Notes: a model not told the origin generated them from the sequence alone. 64,000 nucleotides of DNA from Artocarpus heterophyllus (GCA_025403435.1 CM046340.1:27040210-27104209), one strand, 5' to 3'; shown: positions 34,753 through 46,799, numbered from the stretch's first letter. Numbers and translations: made by a program.

Positions 34753-37700
34753 ATGTCCGAGCACATCAACAAGGTATGTCGCCAAGAAGACACCCCAATC
34801 ACCTTCACCGAGGAAGAAGCAGATCGATTAATGCACCCCGACAACGATGCCCTAGTGTGCGAATTGCCCATCACCAACAACGTAGTACAGCGTGTCCTAA
34901 TCGGCAACAACAGTTCAGCCAATATCCTCTTCAAACAGGCTCTTAACAGATTGAGGATAAGCGACGCCCCTTTGGTCCCGATCTGGACCCTGCTTTATGG
35001 CTTTGCGGGTTAATGTGTCCGAGCTATTGGGAAGGTCGGTTTGCCCATGACCTTCAAAGAAGGAGCAGCTCGGGTCACTCGGGTTGTTGACTTTTTAGTT
35101 GTCGACAAACCCTCCTAGTACAACATCATCATAGGCCGACCAACGCTGAAGGCTTTGAAGGCCATAGTGTCTACATATCACATGGCCATGAAGTTCCCAA
35201 CAGATGGTGGTGTCGGGGTGATTCGTTCATCCCAAGTGGATTCCCAAGCTTGTTATGCCAGTGCCGTAAGAGTAGCCTCAGCCCTGCACGAAGGCGTATC
35301 GGCCATCTATTTTGTAGACGAGACGGATCTCCCAACCGACCCAACACCGAAGATGTTGGCAGACTTGGACCCTAGATTGCCCGAAGAAGAGGTAAGGGCC
35401 ACCCCGGTCGAAGACTTGGTGCCGTTCTCCATAGATCCTGAAAGGCCTGAACGCACAGTCCAACTCGGATCATAGCTAAGACCTGAGATCCAGGCCGACC
35501 TGGAAAGGCTCCTCACTGAATATCGAGACATTTTTGCGTGGTCTCATGAAGACATGCCTAGCATTGACCCAAGCATTATTAGCCATTGGCTCAATGTCCA
35601 ACCTGGCCACAGGCCGATGATACAAGAGAGAAGGGCCTTTAACCTGGAGAGGTACGCTGCAATTAACGATGAAGTCCAAAAACTCCTTAAGGCTGGATTC
35701 ATCAAATAAGTTAAATACCTGGAATGGTTAGCAAATGTCGTCCTCGTCAAGAAGGCGAACGGCAAGTGGCGGGTCTGCATTAACTATACCGATCTCAACA
35801 AGGCCTACTCGAAAGATTGCTTTCCACTCCCTCGGATAGATCAGCTCATCGACGCCACTGCTGGCCACGAGCTTCTTAGCTTTATGGACACGTACTCTGG
35901 GTACAATCAGATAAAGATGGCCGAGGAAGACCAAGTCAAAACTGCCTTCGTTATTGACCAAGGCTTGTACTGCTATGTGGTGATGCCTTTTGGCCTGAGG
36001 AACGCTGGGGCTACGTACCAACGCCTCGTCAATAAGATGTTTGCTTGGTTGATCGGGAAAACTATTGAGGTCTATATGGATGACATGCTAGTAAAGTCTG
36101 TTCGAGCAGAAGACCACATGGCCGACATCTGAGCTAGCTTCGACATTCTCCAGGAATATGGGATGAAACTCAACCCGGCGAAATGTGTATTCGATGTAAG
36201 CTTGGGTAAATTTCTTAGATTTTTGGTCAATCAACGAGGCATCGAGGTCAACCCGGCAAAGGCCCAAGCAATTATCGACATGCATTCTTCTCAGACAACA
36301 AAAGACGTACAACGGCTCACTGGCATGGTGGCAATACTGTCAAGGTTTGTCTCCTAGGGTACCTACAAGTGCCACCCATTTTTTAAGGCACTCAAGGGGA
36401 GGTTTGAGTGGAGCAGGGAGTGTGAAGAAGCTTTTCAAAGCCTGAAGACCTACTTGGCTATGCCTCTGCTCCTGTCCAAACCTCTACCCAGCGAAGCTTT
36501 AATCGCCTATTTAGCTATGTCAGAGAAAGCCGTCAGGTCGGTATTGGTCTAAGATGATGTCGGGGTCCAAAGGCCCATTTACTATACCAGTCACGCATTC
36601 CAAGGTGTCGAGGAGAGGTACCCGCCATTGGAGAAGCTGGCTTTCACCTTAATTACATCAGTTCGAAAGTTACGACCATACTACCAACGCCATACCATCA
36701 AAGTCCCGACCAAGTTTCCTCTTCGGTAGGTTTTTCAGAGTCTGAAGATATCAGGCCGTATGGCCAAGTGGCCGGTAGAACTCGGCCAGTACGATGTGTA
36801 TTTCGTGTCGAGAACGGCCATCAAAGCTCAAGTCCTAGCGGATTTCATTGTCGAATTCATGGATGCCAGACAGGCAACTCCTCTTGTCGAGAAGTCACCC
36901 ATTGAAGTGCCCAATACACCCAGCTACAGTGAGGACAGCCTTTCCCTAGAGCCGGACTGGAAACTGCACATCGACGGCTCTTCCTACGTCGACGGATCAG
37001 GTGCTGGGCTGATCTTAACAAGCCCAGACGGTTATAAGGTCATCTATGCCCTCCGGTTCGACTTCAAGGCCTCTAACAATGAGGCGAAATCCGAAGCTCT
37101 ACTGGCCAGACTTCGGATCGTCCGAGATCTCAGGGTAAACCGCATTACCATTCACAGTGACTCAATGCTTGTGGTACAGCAGGTCACTAGAGGATTTCAG
37201 GCTCGAGCAGACTCCATGGCGGCATATTTGCAAGAGGTGGAACAACTACTCGGACAATTTAAATCTTATTCTTTTAAGCAGATCTCCCGGTCGGAAAACG
37301 TGGAAGCCGACGCCCTTGCCCGACTAGCCTCTGGCTTGGGAGGAAGTGATTTAACGTTGGTCCCCATTGAAAGACTGGCCGAGCCGAGCATCGTTAAGGA
37401 AGTCGTAAGTATAGCCGAAGAGCCAAGGACTACCTGGATGGACCCGATCATCCGATATCTGACCACAACCGAATTACCCGATGACCGAGATGAAGCACAT
37501 CGGGTACGTAATGGCTCGGCCCGGTATTCAATGATCAGTGAAAAATTATACCAGCGAGGCTACACTACACCATGCTTGAGATGCTTGGATCCCAAAGAGG
37601 CTGAATACCTAATGAGAGAGATCCACGAAGGCCTATGCGGCAACCACTCTGTAGGACGTTCTTTGGCCCAAAAGTGCCTCCGACAGAACTACTACTGGCC

Positions 37701-38660
37701 CACCATGCAGAGGACTGCAGGAATTTTGCTCAGAAATGCCTCAAATGCCAGTAATTTGCTAGAATTCTCGGCTCCTACGCCGAGCCACTCAATCTTGTGA
37801 CCTCAGCATGGCCATTAGCAAAGTGGGCTATCAACTTGATCGGACCCCTCTTGCCGGCCCGATCGTAATTCAAGTACTGCATCATGGTCATAGATTTTCT
37901 TACGAAGTGGATCGAAGTTGAACTCTGTACCAACATGACCAAAGCCAAATGCACCAACTTTGTGTGGAAGAACATCATTTGCCGGTTTGAAATCTTGCAC
38001 ACTATTGTGACCGACAATGCCAAACAGTTTGAATCTTCGGGTCTACGTCGTCAATGCGAGAGGCTCGGCATTAAGAAGGTTTTCTCCTCCCCGAGCTATC
38101 CGCAGAGTAACGGTCAGGTTGAGGCCGTGAACAAGACAATAAAAAACAACCTGAAGAAAAAACTCGAGGGCCTCAAGGGTGCGTGGATTGACAAACTCCC
38201 CCAAGTGCTTTGGGCATACTGAACAACTACCCAGACAGCGACCGGCGAAACATCGTTCTCCCTCGTATACGGGACAGAGGCCGTCATTCCAGCCGAAGTA
38301 GGGTTGTCGAGCCTTAGAATTGAACAATATAAGGAGACCCCGAACGCGGAGTTGATGATGACCGAGCTCGATCTACTCGAAGAAAAAAGAAACCGAGCAG
38401 CAATTCACAACGCAGCCCAAAACCAGGTGGTAGCTCGGTATTACAACAAGAGGGTCCAGCCCAAAAGTTTTAAGGTTGGCGACTTGGTACTGAAGAAGGT
38501 CACAGTTCAACAGCCCGGTGTCGGGTCTTTTGGTCCAAAGTAGGAAGGTCCGTTTAGGGTCGAAGACATCATACGACCGGGCACGTACAGATTATCCGAC
38601 ATGGAAGGGAATCAACTAGGACATCCTTGGAATGCCGAGCTCCTAAAAAGATTCTTTTGT
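34753..38660 (+). pseudogene. Ty3/gypsy pol: protease, RT, RNase H, second RNase H, integrase (decayed)
   Basis: Domains in order: protease-like VLIGNNSSANILF (about 34900-34940, with Asn where the catalytic Asp is expected); RT with WRVCINYTDLNKAY and the catalytic box YMDDMLVKS (about 36073-36100); RNase H region with EWSRECEEAFQSLK (about 36408); second RNase H-like domain starting WKLHIDGSSYVDGSGAGLIL (about 36958) with SNNEAKSEALLA; integrase zinc-binding part (HEGLCGNHSVGRSLAQKC) from about 37622; and the integrase core with VIDFLTKWIEVE, VTDNAKQF and SYPQSNGQVEAVN (37884-38222). In-frame stops at 35012, 35116, 35475, 35707, 36132, 36357, 37868, 38222 and 38543 plus frameshifts near 37740-37880 make it non-functional. 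Several stops are one transition from Arg, Gln or Trp codons. Confidence 0.92.
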
Positions 38661-39484
38661 TAAATTCAGAGCCAGAAACTCTTTTTTTTGACTTCTGGCT
38701 GGAATTCTTTTGTAACTAGACCTACTTGGTAGGACTGAAAAATTGCATGTACATATCACATTAATGGAATACAACTTTCCCATACCATTCCACTCGAGTA
38801 ATGTGTTTAAAGAAAATGTGGATCCAAAACAGTACGCCATAACTCTAGCTCAGAGGACAATATAATAACTCCCGACAAGGGAGAGTCATCCTGATTAATT
38901 CGGTTGGGGGCCTGGTCGGTATACCGACCTGAGTTCTGTCGCCGTACAGACATCCCAATAAGTTGCTTGGCACAACAGCGTGCCCGACGAGTCCTACACT
39001 TGTGAAGCTTCTTTAAAACTCAAACAAGTCTAGGGGGCAACAGGGTAAGGGTAATCACGCGCCGTTGTGCTCTGCTCGACCGAGAATCAAAAACCTAAAC
39101 CTCGCTCGGACTAACTCAGCGAGCAAGGATAACTACTCGGATTAACTGAGAAAACAAGGGATACCACCGCTGCTTAGAAACTTGAACCTCGCTCAGACTA
39201 ATAGAGTGGACAAGTAAAACTAGTCGGATAACTGGATGCTATCGAGACAGATCTTGGTCCTAGCCAGGAATCCTCCTCGAGGAGCATCTAAAGCTAAAAC
39301 TATTAACCCGAGGACACTCGCACTTGGAAAATAATGTGAAAAATAATGTAAAGCAAAACTGCATACAACAATCCAAGAAGAGCAAAACGAGAAATTAGTT
39401 TTTATTTATCAGGGAGGGACAAAGAACCGGGCACCTCCTGAGCCCAAACCTTAAAAAAAATAGCAATCAGAACAGTCAGTCAGC
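38661..39484. other. Spacer between pol and the antisense gene
   Basis: About 800 bases without a recognisable protein. It contains clustered words GCTCGGACTAA / GCTCAGACTAA and CTACTCGG / CTAGTCGG near 39105-39225, giving a loose repeat. Convergent transcription of pol and the antisense gene would meet here. Confidence 0.5.
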
Positions 39485-41939
39485 CTAGGTCTCGCCCCCA
39501 GCTGTGTCCTCGCCTCTGCCTCTAACTATGCTCTGCCCATCCTCATCGTCATCACCATCTACCATGATGACCTCATCCTCTTCACCTTGCTGATGCTCGG
39601 CATCACCTTGGTCGGGCTCAACGATGACCGACCAATCAAAACCCGCTACCTCAGGGTGCTTATCGATCAGGTGTTCGCAGAGTTCTGTCATGTTGTAGTA
39701 GTAGAGATCGGCGTATTCTAGGGATGTTTTGAACTCTTCGATGCTCTGGTCAGGCGTCTCGGGAGCTCATCCACGAAGTGCTGGTGCTCGGTCTGGAGGG
39801 ACGTCAACTGCCCCTTTAGCCGTGCAGCCTCATCCCTCGCCTCCCTAGCCTGCCTCAACACCTCCTCGGCCTCGGCCTTAGCCTTTTGGGCTTCCTCTTG
39901 GGCCTGAGAGAGAGCCTCCCTGGCTTGGTCAAGCTGAATGTTCTTGGCATCGAGCTCCTTGTTGGCCTCCACCTTCTTGAGGAAGGTCTTCTTATGCATC
40001 TCCTTCTCCTTATGGATGTCTTTCATCCCGGAGGAGTGCACCATATGCAGAACGTCACTCATCTACAAGAATCAAGGCATTAGTCCTCGGCAGCATGATA
40101 AAAGAGGAATCTAAACGATCAGTCTGGTTGAATACTTATAGAGACGGCGGCTCGAAAGGCCGTATTGTAGAGACTCTGGAAGTCCTCCCCCCGGATGTTC
40201 ATGAAGAAGTCGTCCTGAGGAAGCGCGTCCCCGAGGCGTTCAAGAATGATGCCGCGGTAATTTGGGCACCTTCTCTGCAAATCCTCAGACAACCCTCTGG
40301 CGGCCTCATCGGCTGGGGTGACCTCCTACGCGCCCCTGGTTGGTTGTGGCAGAGGTGGCGGTACTTGGACTGATGTGGAGAGCTGCTTAGTGTGAGGGAG
40401 AAGCTCGAGTCTAGGCGTCCGCTTACGCTTCCTCCTGGTGTCAACAACCTTGCCCTTCTACTTTCTCAAGCTCGCCATCAAAGCCCATCTATTAGCATGG
40501 GAGCTCGGCGCCGATGACATCTTTGCACAAGAAAACTTGAAGTCAAAACGAGGTCGGCAAAAAGAAAAAGAGGACAATAAAAATAAAATTCGGGGCTGAC
40601 CTCCGATCCAGAGCTGGCAGAAATGGGTATAGGAGCCTAATCATGTCCTCGAGGTCCTCGTTGGCTACGGGCGGCCCCACATTGAAGGAGCCACTGGACG
40701 AGTCCTTGAAACTGGACGATGAAGGCTCCCTCATCGGTCACCTGGATCGAGAAGTGCTTGGTCCTGAGATGTCTACGGCGCCAGGCCGAGCAACGGTAAC
40801 CTGCCTGAAACTCCAGACAGGGCGGACAGCTTAGGGATTTATGCTGCTGGATTCCTTGAACCAGCCATAACTAGATAAAGTGTCCTTCCTTAAAAGGAAG
40901 GACTACTATCTGGTCGACTCTGGCTTCTCAAATAATTCATCGACCGCCCTGATCACGCGGTTCGGTGCCCAAGGTCAGCTGGTCCACACATGCCCCTGCT
41001 CGAACGACCTTGGCACTTGTTGGTCTGTAGGCACGGTCTCACCGGCTCAGGCTAGAAAATTTCCCCCGACGTAGAACCACTCGAACTTCCATAACTTATC
41101 CGAGTTGGGGTTGCCCAAGATGAAATCTTTTCGGAAGCTGATGACATGGTACCAACTGGACTGCCGAGGAAGCTTCTTCATCTTGTATACTTGCTTGAAG
41201 GCTTCCAGCGGCATCTCGATGCCTGGGTGGTACCTCCATAAAATGTACATCCTGATCAGCGACCTATAGCTGTTCGGGTTCAGTTGGGCCAGGCACACGT
41301 TGAAATCATTGAGTGCCCGGGGGAGGAAGGGGTGAAACGGCAGACGTAGCCCAGCCCTGAAGAACTCGGCATAGAGTGTGACACATCCCTCCGTGCGTCT
41401 AAGGGTGAATCTCCCTAGTCGGGGACGGTGAGAATCACGTCGTCCGGGATGCCGTACTCGACGCGTAGGCTCTCCAGCCGTAACTCTGTGATGGCGCTTG
41501 TGTAGCCCGTCGCTAAGGTTTGCCTGGGCCGAGTTACCCGATACGCTATCACTCCTCGGACGCGGGTGACCTGGACCTCCTACTCCTCCATCTCTAGCTG
41601 CTCCGCTTCCTCGGCTGCCTGTTCCTCATAAAAAACGTCAACCGTAATCATCCCCGCAACTTGGACTAGGGCCCCAACATTCTGGCCGGATGTGCTCGAA
41701 GCATCCTCGCGTGTCTGGAACTGGCCCTCTCCCTTGAAAAAACTCGAGACGAGCCCTCGGTAGCCGACCAACATGTTCGCCTGTCCAAAATGTTCAGAAA
41801 CTCCTGCTCGGGTACCGTCCCGTCTTAGAGACACTCCCTCAGCGTTAGACCGGGTGGTAGATGAACTACTACTCTCCACGCTACTCTCCGACCAAGAGAC
41901 CTTTACATTCTGGGAGTCGGACAGATCACTCATTTTCAC
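39485..41939 (-). pseudogene. Antisense gene of the Tat element: gypsy-transposon domain plus coiled coil
   Basis: Read on minus. It starts at MKMSDLSDSQN (41939; a second ATG at 41933) with an acidic, Ser-rich N-terminus. A domain with LRVEYGIPDDVILTVP, GCVTLYAEFF, LPFHPFLPRALNDFNVC and PNSYRSLIRMYILWR (about 41480-41240) matches plant putative gypsy-type transposon proteins (PF04195); function unknown. A basic stretch (RRKRKR) near 40425 follows, then SLYNTAFRAAVS, a probable intron (40063-40139), and a long coiled coil from 40062 (KKVEANKELDAKNIQLDQ, Ala/Glu/Lys heptads). The C-terminus is very acidic (DGDDDEDG, about 39520-39545). Breaks: stop at 41580, a stop plus frame change near 41400, stops near 41047 and 40332, frameshift near 39760. 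Related antisense ORFs are known in Grande and other Tat elements. Confidence 0.75.
40063..40139 (-). other. Probable intron of the antisense gene (77 bp)
   Basis: On minus, the coding text SLYNTAFRAAVS is followed by ATAAGTATTC, and the coiled-coil frame starts right after TTGATTCTTGTAG. If the donor was GTAAGT and suffered a G-to-A change, both flanking exons are in phase 0. The inner sequence is T-rich and not coding. The older relative has a gap at a similar place (43713-43790) with acceptor TTTCACAG. Confidence 0.42.
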
Positions 41940-42072
41940 TTAACAAAAATTACCTACTAGGGTTCTCGAAAGCTCGGGGAGATACAATCCTCGGCTATAT
42001 AACTGGAGCTCGGCAGCTAAAACTCTTCGGGTGTAAAATTTTTGAAAATGAAGTGCAAATTATAGAAAGGGT

Positions 42073-42086
42073 GGCCTTATTTATAG
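42073..42086 (-). promoter_or_regulatory. TATA box of the antisense gene
   Basis: The minus strand reads CTATAAATAAGGCC, about 140 bases upstream of the ATG at 41939. The relative at 29328 has the same CTATAAATAAGG about 130 bases upstream, plus a shared GGTAATTTTTG just before the ATG. Confidence 0.6.
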
Positions 42087-42298
42087 CCATTTTAGGCGAG
42101 AAACTTGGGCGCGAAAAGCCAAGATGCACAATCATTAAGCCTGTCAGGTGGCGCAGACGGCCATGACTTGACATGCATCCCCCGTTTGATCCGTGCGTCT
42201 TTTCGTCTCATCCCCCTTCAAAGTGTCGTTTGGTTTTCCTCCTTTGAACCGACCTCGCCTACTCGGCGTAGTTCACCTGGCCGAACACCGACCAGGTG

Positions 42299-42312
42299 AA
42301 CTGGGGGGCTAA
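42299..42312 (+). other. Polypurine tract of the Tat element
   Basis: AACTGGGGGGCTAA directly precedes the 3' LTR start TGTTAAGGG, the expected site of plus-strand primer. Confidence 0.8.
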
Positions 42313-42946
42313 TGTTAAGGGTGAGCTCGACGCCACCGTCGAGGACACTAACTTCAGTGGTCGGCTAATAAGCTCGGTAGGACTTTGGTAAGCTTGCTAT
42401 TGGCCCCCGATGCATCATGCTTCCTCCCAAGGTGCCTCTCAGGCATCCAAGGCTACGACCTAAGAAGGCTCCTACCTTGGAATATACAGTAGCTCGGGTC
42501 GGACCAACCTTACTCGCAAGCAGGTTGTTACTCGCCATTATAGGCCAACACAAGGCAGATAGTTTGCCATTTGATAGAGTCTAATCCGTTGGACGATGGG
42601 CGCGACACTTGTCACCTACTGCCTGACACAACTCGATGTGACACCCGGGTTGTGGACAAAACCCACCTTACACCTGATCCAAGTGGTGGCCTATAAATAG
42701 GATACATTTATGACATTCTAGAAAGACTTCTTCTACACACCTAACTGGCTACCGCCCACTACCGAGCAAAACCTACCTTGAGCATTAGAGAGCCATTTTT
42801 TGTCGACTAACCCTTCTATCTTCTCCGAAGCGTCCCTCCTCTTGCAGGTGTGTACGCTCGGGTAGAGGCAAATCCAAGGAGATGTCATACCGTGCGCAGC
42901 CGCACGTAGGTGTTGATCCGACACCGGACCACGGTAAGCATCAACA
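42313..42946 (+). repeat. 3' LTR of the Tat element
   Basis: It matches the 5' LTR over its full length, from TGTTAAGGGTGAG to AAGCATCAACA, with about 60 mostly transition differences. It is followed by the target-site duplication GTGAC. Confidence 0.95.
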
Positions 42947-43114
42947 GTGACTGTTCGATACTTGGAACTGCTAAAGCCTATTAGTACTTGACTAATCAGG
43001 GTAGCAAGTTAACAAATTCAAAGTTTAATTATTTATAAATAAAACTTCAAAGGGAGATTTATACTAGAGCAGATATTATAAGTGCATAAGAAAAAATTCA
43101 ATTCTATTTAAGAA

Positions 43115-45372
43115 TCAAAATAATTTTTTTATTAAAGTAAGAAAAATGTTCATTACAAGGTATATAAAAAAAGAGAGGAGAGAGTTGCATCTAATCCGCA
43201 GTGCCTTGGTAGTTAGTGGTTGCGTAGTAGTCTCTTTGTTTGCTGTCAAGGCCTCATTCCTAACAACCTCGGGAGCCACTATAACTGCATCAACCTCCTC
43301 GACCTCGGAATCAACATCTGGGGCCATAAGCTTTCACGCTTTGCTATATTAGCATCCACATTCCAGCTTTTAAATTGATGCTCTTTAAACTCTCTGAGTA
43401 TTTCAAGCCTTGCGCTAATAAAGGCTCACAATGGACGCCCAAAAATTGCTCCTTGATTGCCTCGATTTCTCTAGTTTTCTCCTCCACCTCTTTTCTGACC
43501 CATACAAGCTCTTCCTCCCTCAAATAAAGGCTGCTGCTTAAATTAAAAACCTTTTTGTTTGATGTAGCTAACGTAGTAATGGATTCGTTTGTTTCTTTCT
43601 CAGCATCGTCTCTCTCTCCTTCTGCTTTCTTGAGCTGCCTATCTAGCTCCTCAATAAGCTTAGAGAGCCTGTTGTACATATACCCGGCCTTGTTCGCAAA
43701 GATATTGAACATTTGAATGGCCTGTGAAATGCAAGGTTAAGAATTAGATTATTATGGCATAAATCAAAACTAAAATTAGGTTTAGATTTTACTTATCAAA
43801 GCAGTATTGTAGACTTATTGCGAAGCCAAGTAATAGAGTTTCCACCAAACTTTATTTTGTCTGAGGAGATGTTGAAGTTTTTGGTAGCCCTTAGAGCCAG
43901 CTTTTTGTCCTGAATAATACTTGCATCGTCAAAAACATCAAGTATCTTTTCGCGTATATGCTCATCGATAGCTTCGTCAGCTTAGATGATTCAACCCCTT
44001 TTTTTTTCTTCAATGCTGGGGGCTAAATATCGAATGGAGGTGGTGGAGGTAAATTCAAAGTATTCATCAGCAATGGAGGAGTCTTTTGGATGTCTTAGGC
44101 ATCAGACCCGCTTGCCTCGCCTTCCTTCCTTTTTTCTCTTTAGTTGCAGCTCTTACGGCAGCCTTACTTTTCATGGCCGCTTTGATTAACAGGAGTGGGA
44201 CCTTCATTGATGACAACGTAGCGTCTGCGAGCACAACATCTTCGTTAGAAAGAGGAATAATGTATTTGGAAGGACCATACAACTACTGAAGTGCATTGCA
44301 ACAAACAAATATCCAATCGACTTAATCAAGAAAACGAATAGGTATACCTGTCAGAATTTCTAGAAATGTTTTCCGAATTGAGGATTTCTTGAGTAGTTCA
44401 GGGTGTGAAATCTCAGCCTAAGTACGTCCTTCTAAAGTAGTAAGGGCATTGAGCTTCTCACAAAATCATTCTCCTATAAGAGTTGGATGGTTCAACTCAT
44501 AATCTACAAAGCAAAAAAGAAATATAAGGATTAATCGAAATGACTGCATCAAATAAAACAAATGTCTGACACACTCACTAATGTGACCAAATGGAAAAGC
44601 GAAAGGAAATTGAGTGGTCAACTCGACTGAATCAACGTTGTCGATATGAAGAAGTATTTCTTTTCCTAATGCCTGTCCGCATTAACAAAATCAACAGTGA
44701 TACGCTTCGATTGCCAATACAAGAAAAAGAATCGTCCCTTGTTTTTATTGTTCGGCTTCAAATAGTAACACCAAAGGAAGTCATATGGATTGAAGTTGAT
44801 GCCAGCATGTTCGATGAGTACTATAAGAGTGAGTAGTAGTCATATCCCATTCGGCATAAGCTGTGTTACTAAGATCTGGTAGTGGGATATGACTTTGAGG
44901 ATAAACTCGAGGATTGGCAGTCAAAGTCCTATCTCAAAAAATTTGGTACACATATATAACTAGCCATTATTCTAGGTATTCACTTGCTCACCAAGATAGG
45001 GAAGTCAGATTGCGACGAAAGTATGAATCCCATATTTGACCCGAATATTTGATAGATCCTTACTCTTAAGGATTGATTCTAGGTTTATTCAAAAGAACAA
45101 GACCCTTTTTGTTTGTGATTTTTGCATTCTCTTTTCGAGTAATTTGATTTGCTCATTTCAATTAGAGGGACCCACAGATCTATCTCTTTTCTTTGCTTCG
45201 GTGGTGACCTCTACTTCTCTACTGCTTCCAGTCCCACCAACTTGGAAAGCCCATTCGATCCTAGATTATTCTAAAATCCATTTGTCGAGTTCCCCATCGT
45301 CATCACTATCCCAAGGATCGCTTGCTTCGCTCGAATTTGAATTAATAGCTATTCCCTTCTTTGACATCTTAT
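43115..45372 (-). pseudogene. Older relative of the antisense gene (gypsy-transposon domain plus coiled coil)
   Basis: Read on minus from MSKKGIAINSNSSEASD near 45372: an acidic/Ser N-terminus, then LSNIRVKYGI near 45020, aligning with LESLRVEYGI of the Tat copy. LPILEFILKVISHYQ and QLMPNG (about 44850-44890) match LPFHPFLPRALNDF and QLNPNS. A Lys/Ala-rich basic part (44067-44282) follows, then ADEAIDEHIREKI and VYNTAL near 43810-43980. After a probable intron ending TTTCACAG, a clear coiled coil (43344-43712: KLIEELDRQLKKAEGERDD) leads to an acidic end (43115-43327). Many stops. It is more diverged than the copy inside the Tat element and AT-richer. Its parent element would be on plus with its 3' LTR at 46064. 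Confidence 0.65.
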
Positions 45373-46063
45373 ATGAAAAATAGGATCCTAAGGGAAATCT
45401 AGGGCTATGAAGATTAAAGGCCAAAGTATTCGAGATTTGAAGGGACTTTTAGACACTCTTGAAAGTTCTAAGCCCACAGAAACCAAATAGGTTTGGAAAT
45501 CATAGATTTGCTTAGAAAATAAGGCAAACATGGTGTTAAAATTATCAAAACTACAAGAAAATTAGACCCATGGAAAGAAAATTGTAAGAAAATCAAGAAG
45601 GAGAGGAGAATCTGGCCTGAGGATCGGAGGGAAAGCTTGAGAAACTTGGAGAGAAAACACCTAAACTCGAGAGAAAGTAAGGTGAAATGAAGAGAGAGAG
45701 GAAAGGAAACCACTCTTATATGTTTGAAGATGATATTCAATGACTTGGATTGGCTCTTAGATAAATGATCTAATGGTTGAGATTAGGTTTCTTTTCGATT
45801 TCTTGCTCAAACCAAGGCATTGTCTCTTTAAACTAGGTGTTGACGTCAGTAATATAGAGATATTTCTGAAATCCTCCACTCATATTGCGCCACGTGTAAT
45901 GGGTAGTTGAGGTTCGCATTTTCCCAAGGAAGGGCGACGATCATGGTGTGGACATAAAGCTTCGTCCAAAATGATGTGTCGTCAAACTAGAGTTTTGGTC
46001 CTACTCAAAACAACAATTCACTCTTGTAATCGATTACATTAACTAAGGAATGAGGAGGCTAAC

Positions 46064-46799
46064 TGTTGGGGTATGATTTGTTCAGGCCCAAATTGTTCAA
46101 TAAAGGCCCAAAATGAGGAGTCTAAATCATAGTCATAGCAAATCGAGCCTAACGAGAGTGTTCGATTTAGGGTAGGTTGAGACGGGAAGCACCACATGCT
46201 CAACACTAGCTTGAGTTGAGGCTTTGATCGATTTGATCAAAGGCTACACCTCGATTATGACTATATTCACTTCGTCACTTAAATCCAAACATTCTTTATC
46301 ATTGCAGATTTGCCAAGTGTCGGTTCGATAGAATCGATGTACACAACCTGACAGTTATAAGAGGAAACGTGCTAAGCCTGGAACTGAGACGCGGAAGAAA
46401 CTTGATTCTTACGCCTTATCATAGATTGACACATGTCCTACTACAATGTGCATTATTGCCCCCACTTCTTCCACCAAATTAAAGCCACAATCTTGCATGA
46501 CACTCTATATAAAAGGGCATTAACAACCTCATTGAAACAGACGACAAATTCTATAAAAACTCTATAGAAATACTTTCTCATTCACATATCATTTCTTTCA
46601 GCATTGTAGTTTGTACTCATTTATTCATCCATAGTGAAGAAGAGTGAACGTAGGTCTCGTTACATAGTGAACCATTATAAATCTCTACGTGTGGTGTTAT
46701 TTATTTTTCCAGTATTGATTGATTTTTCATAGCTTTGATTTAATTTATTTTTTATAATAATTTTAAAGTTGTTTTTTTGAAGCTAAGCAGATCCTAACA
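46064..46799 (+). repeat. Probable LTR of an older Tat-like element (736 bp)
   Basis: It begins TGTTGGGGTATG after a purine-rich AAGGAATGAGGAGGCTAAC, like the GGGGGGCTAA|TGTT junction of the Tat element, and ends CCTAACA. A strong TATA box (CTATATAAAAGGG) lies at about 46505-46517. It is immediately followed by a primer-binding-site-like TGGTGATTTGAGGG. No second copy is in the window, so the limits rest on these signals. Confidence 0.55.

Larger units (their letters stand above)
32294..42946 (+). mobile_element. Near full-length Ty3/gypsy element, Tat lineage (10.65 kb)
   Basis: Two LTRs (633 and 634 bp) bound the element, with a perfect target-site duplication GTGAC at 32289-32293 and 42947-42951. 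The order is LTR, primer-binding site, gag, protease, reverse transcriptase, RNase H, second RNase H-like domain, integrase, antisense gene, polypurine tract, LTR. The second RNase H and an antisense ORF after pol are known marks of the Tat group (Ogre, Retand, Grande). By hand count the LTRs differ at about 60 positions (near 10%), mostly transitions, so the insertion is old. Gag and pol have many stops, so the copy is inactive by itself. Confidence 0.93.

Noticed and set aside
33189..38327. Minus-strand frames inside gag and pol of the Tat element
   Set aside because: They are shadows of the plus-strand coding frames; GC-rich coding DNA leaves the opposite strand open by chance.
45036..45383. 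115-codon plus-strand frame
   Set aside because: It overlaps the minus-strand antisense-type gene remnant, whose motif order explains the sequence; the plus translation has no domain.
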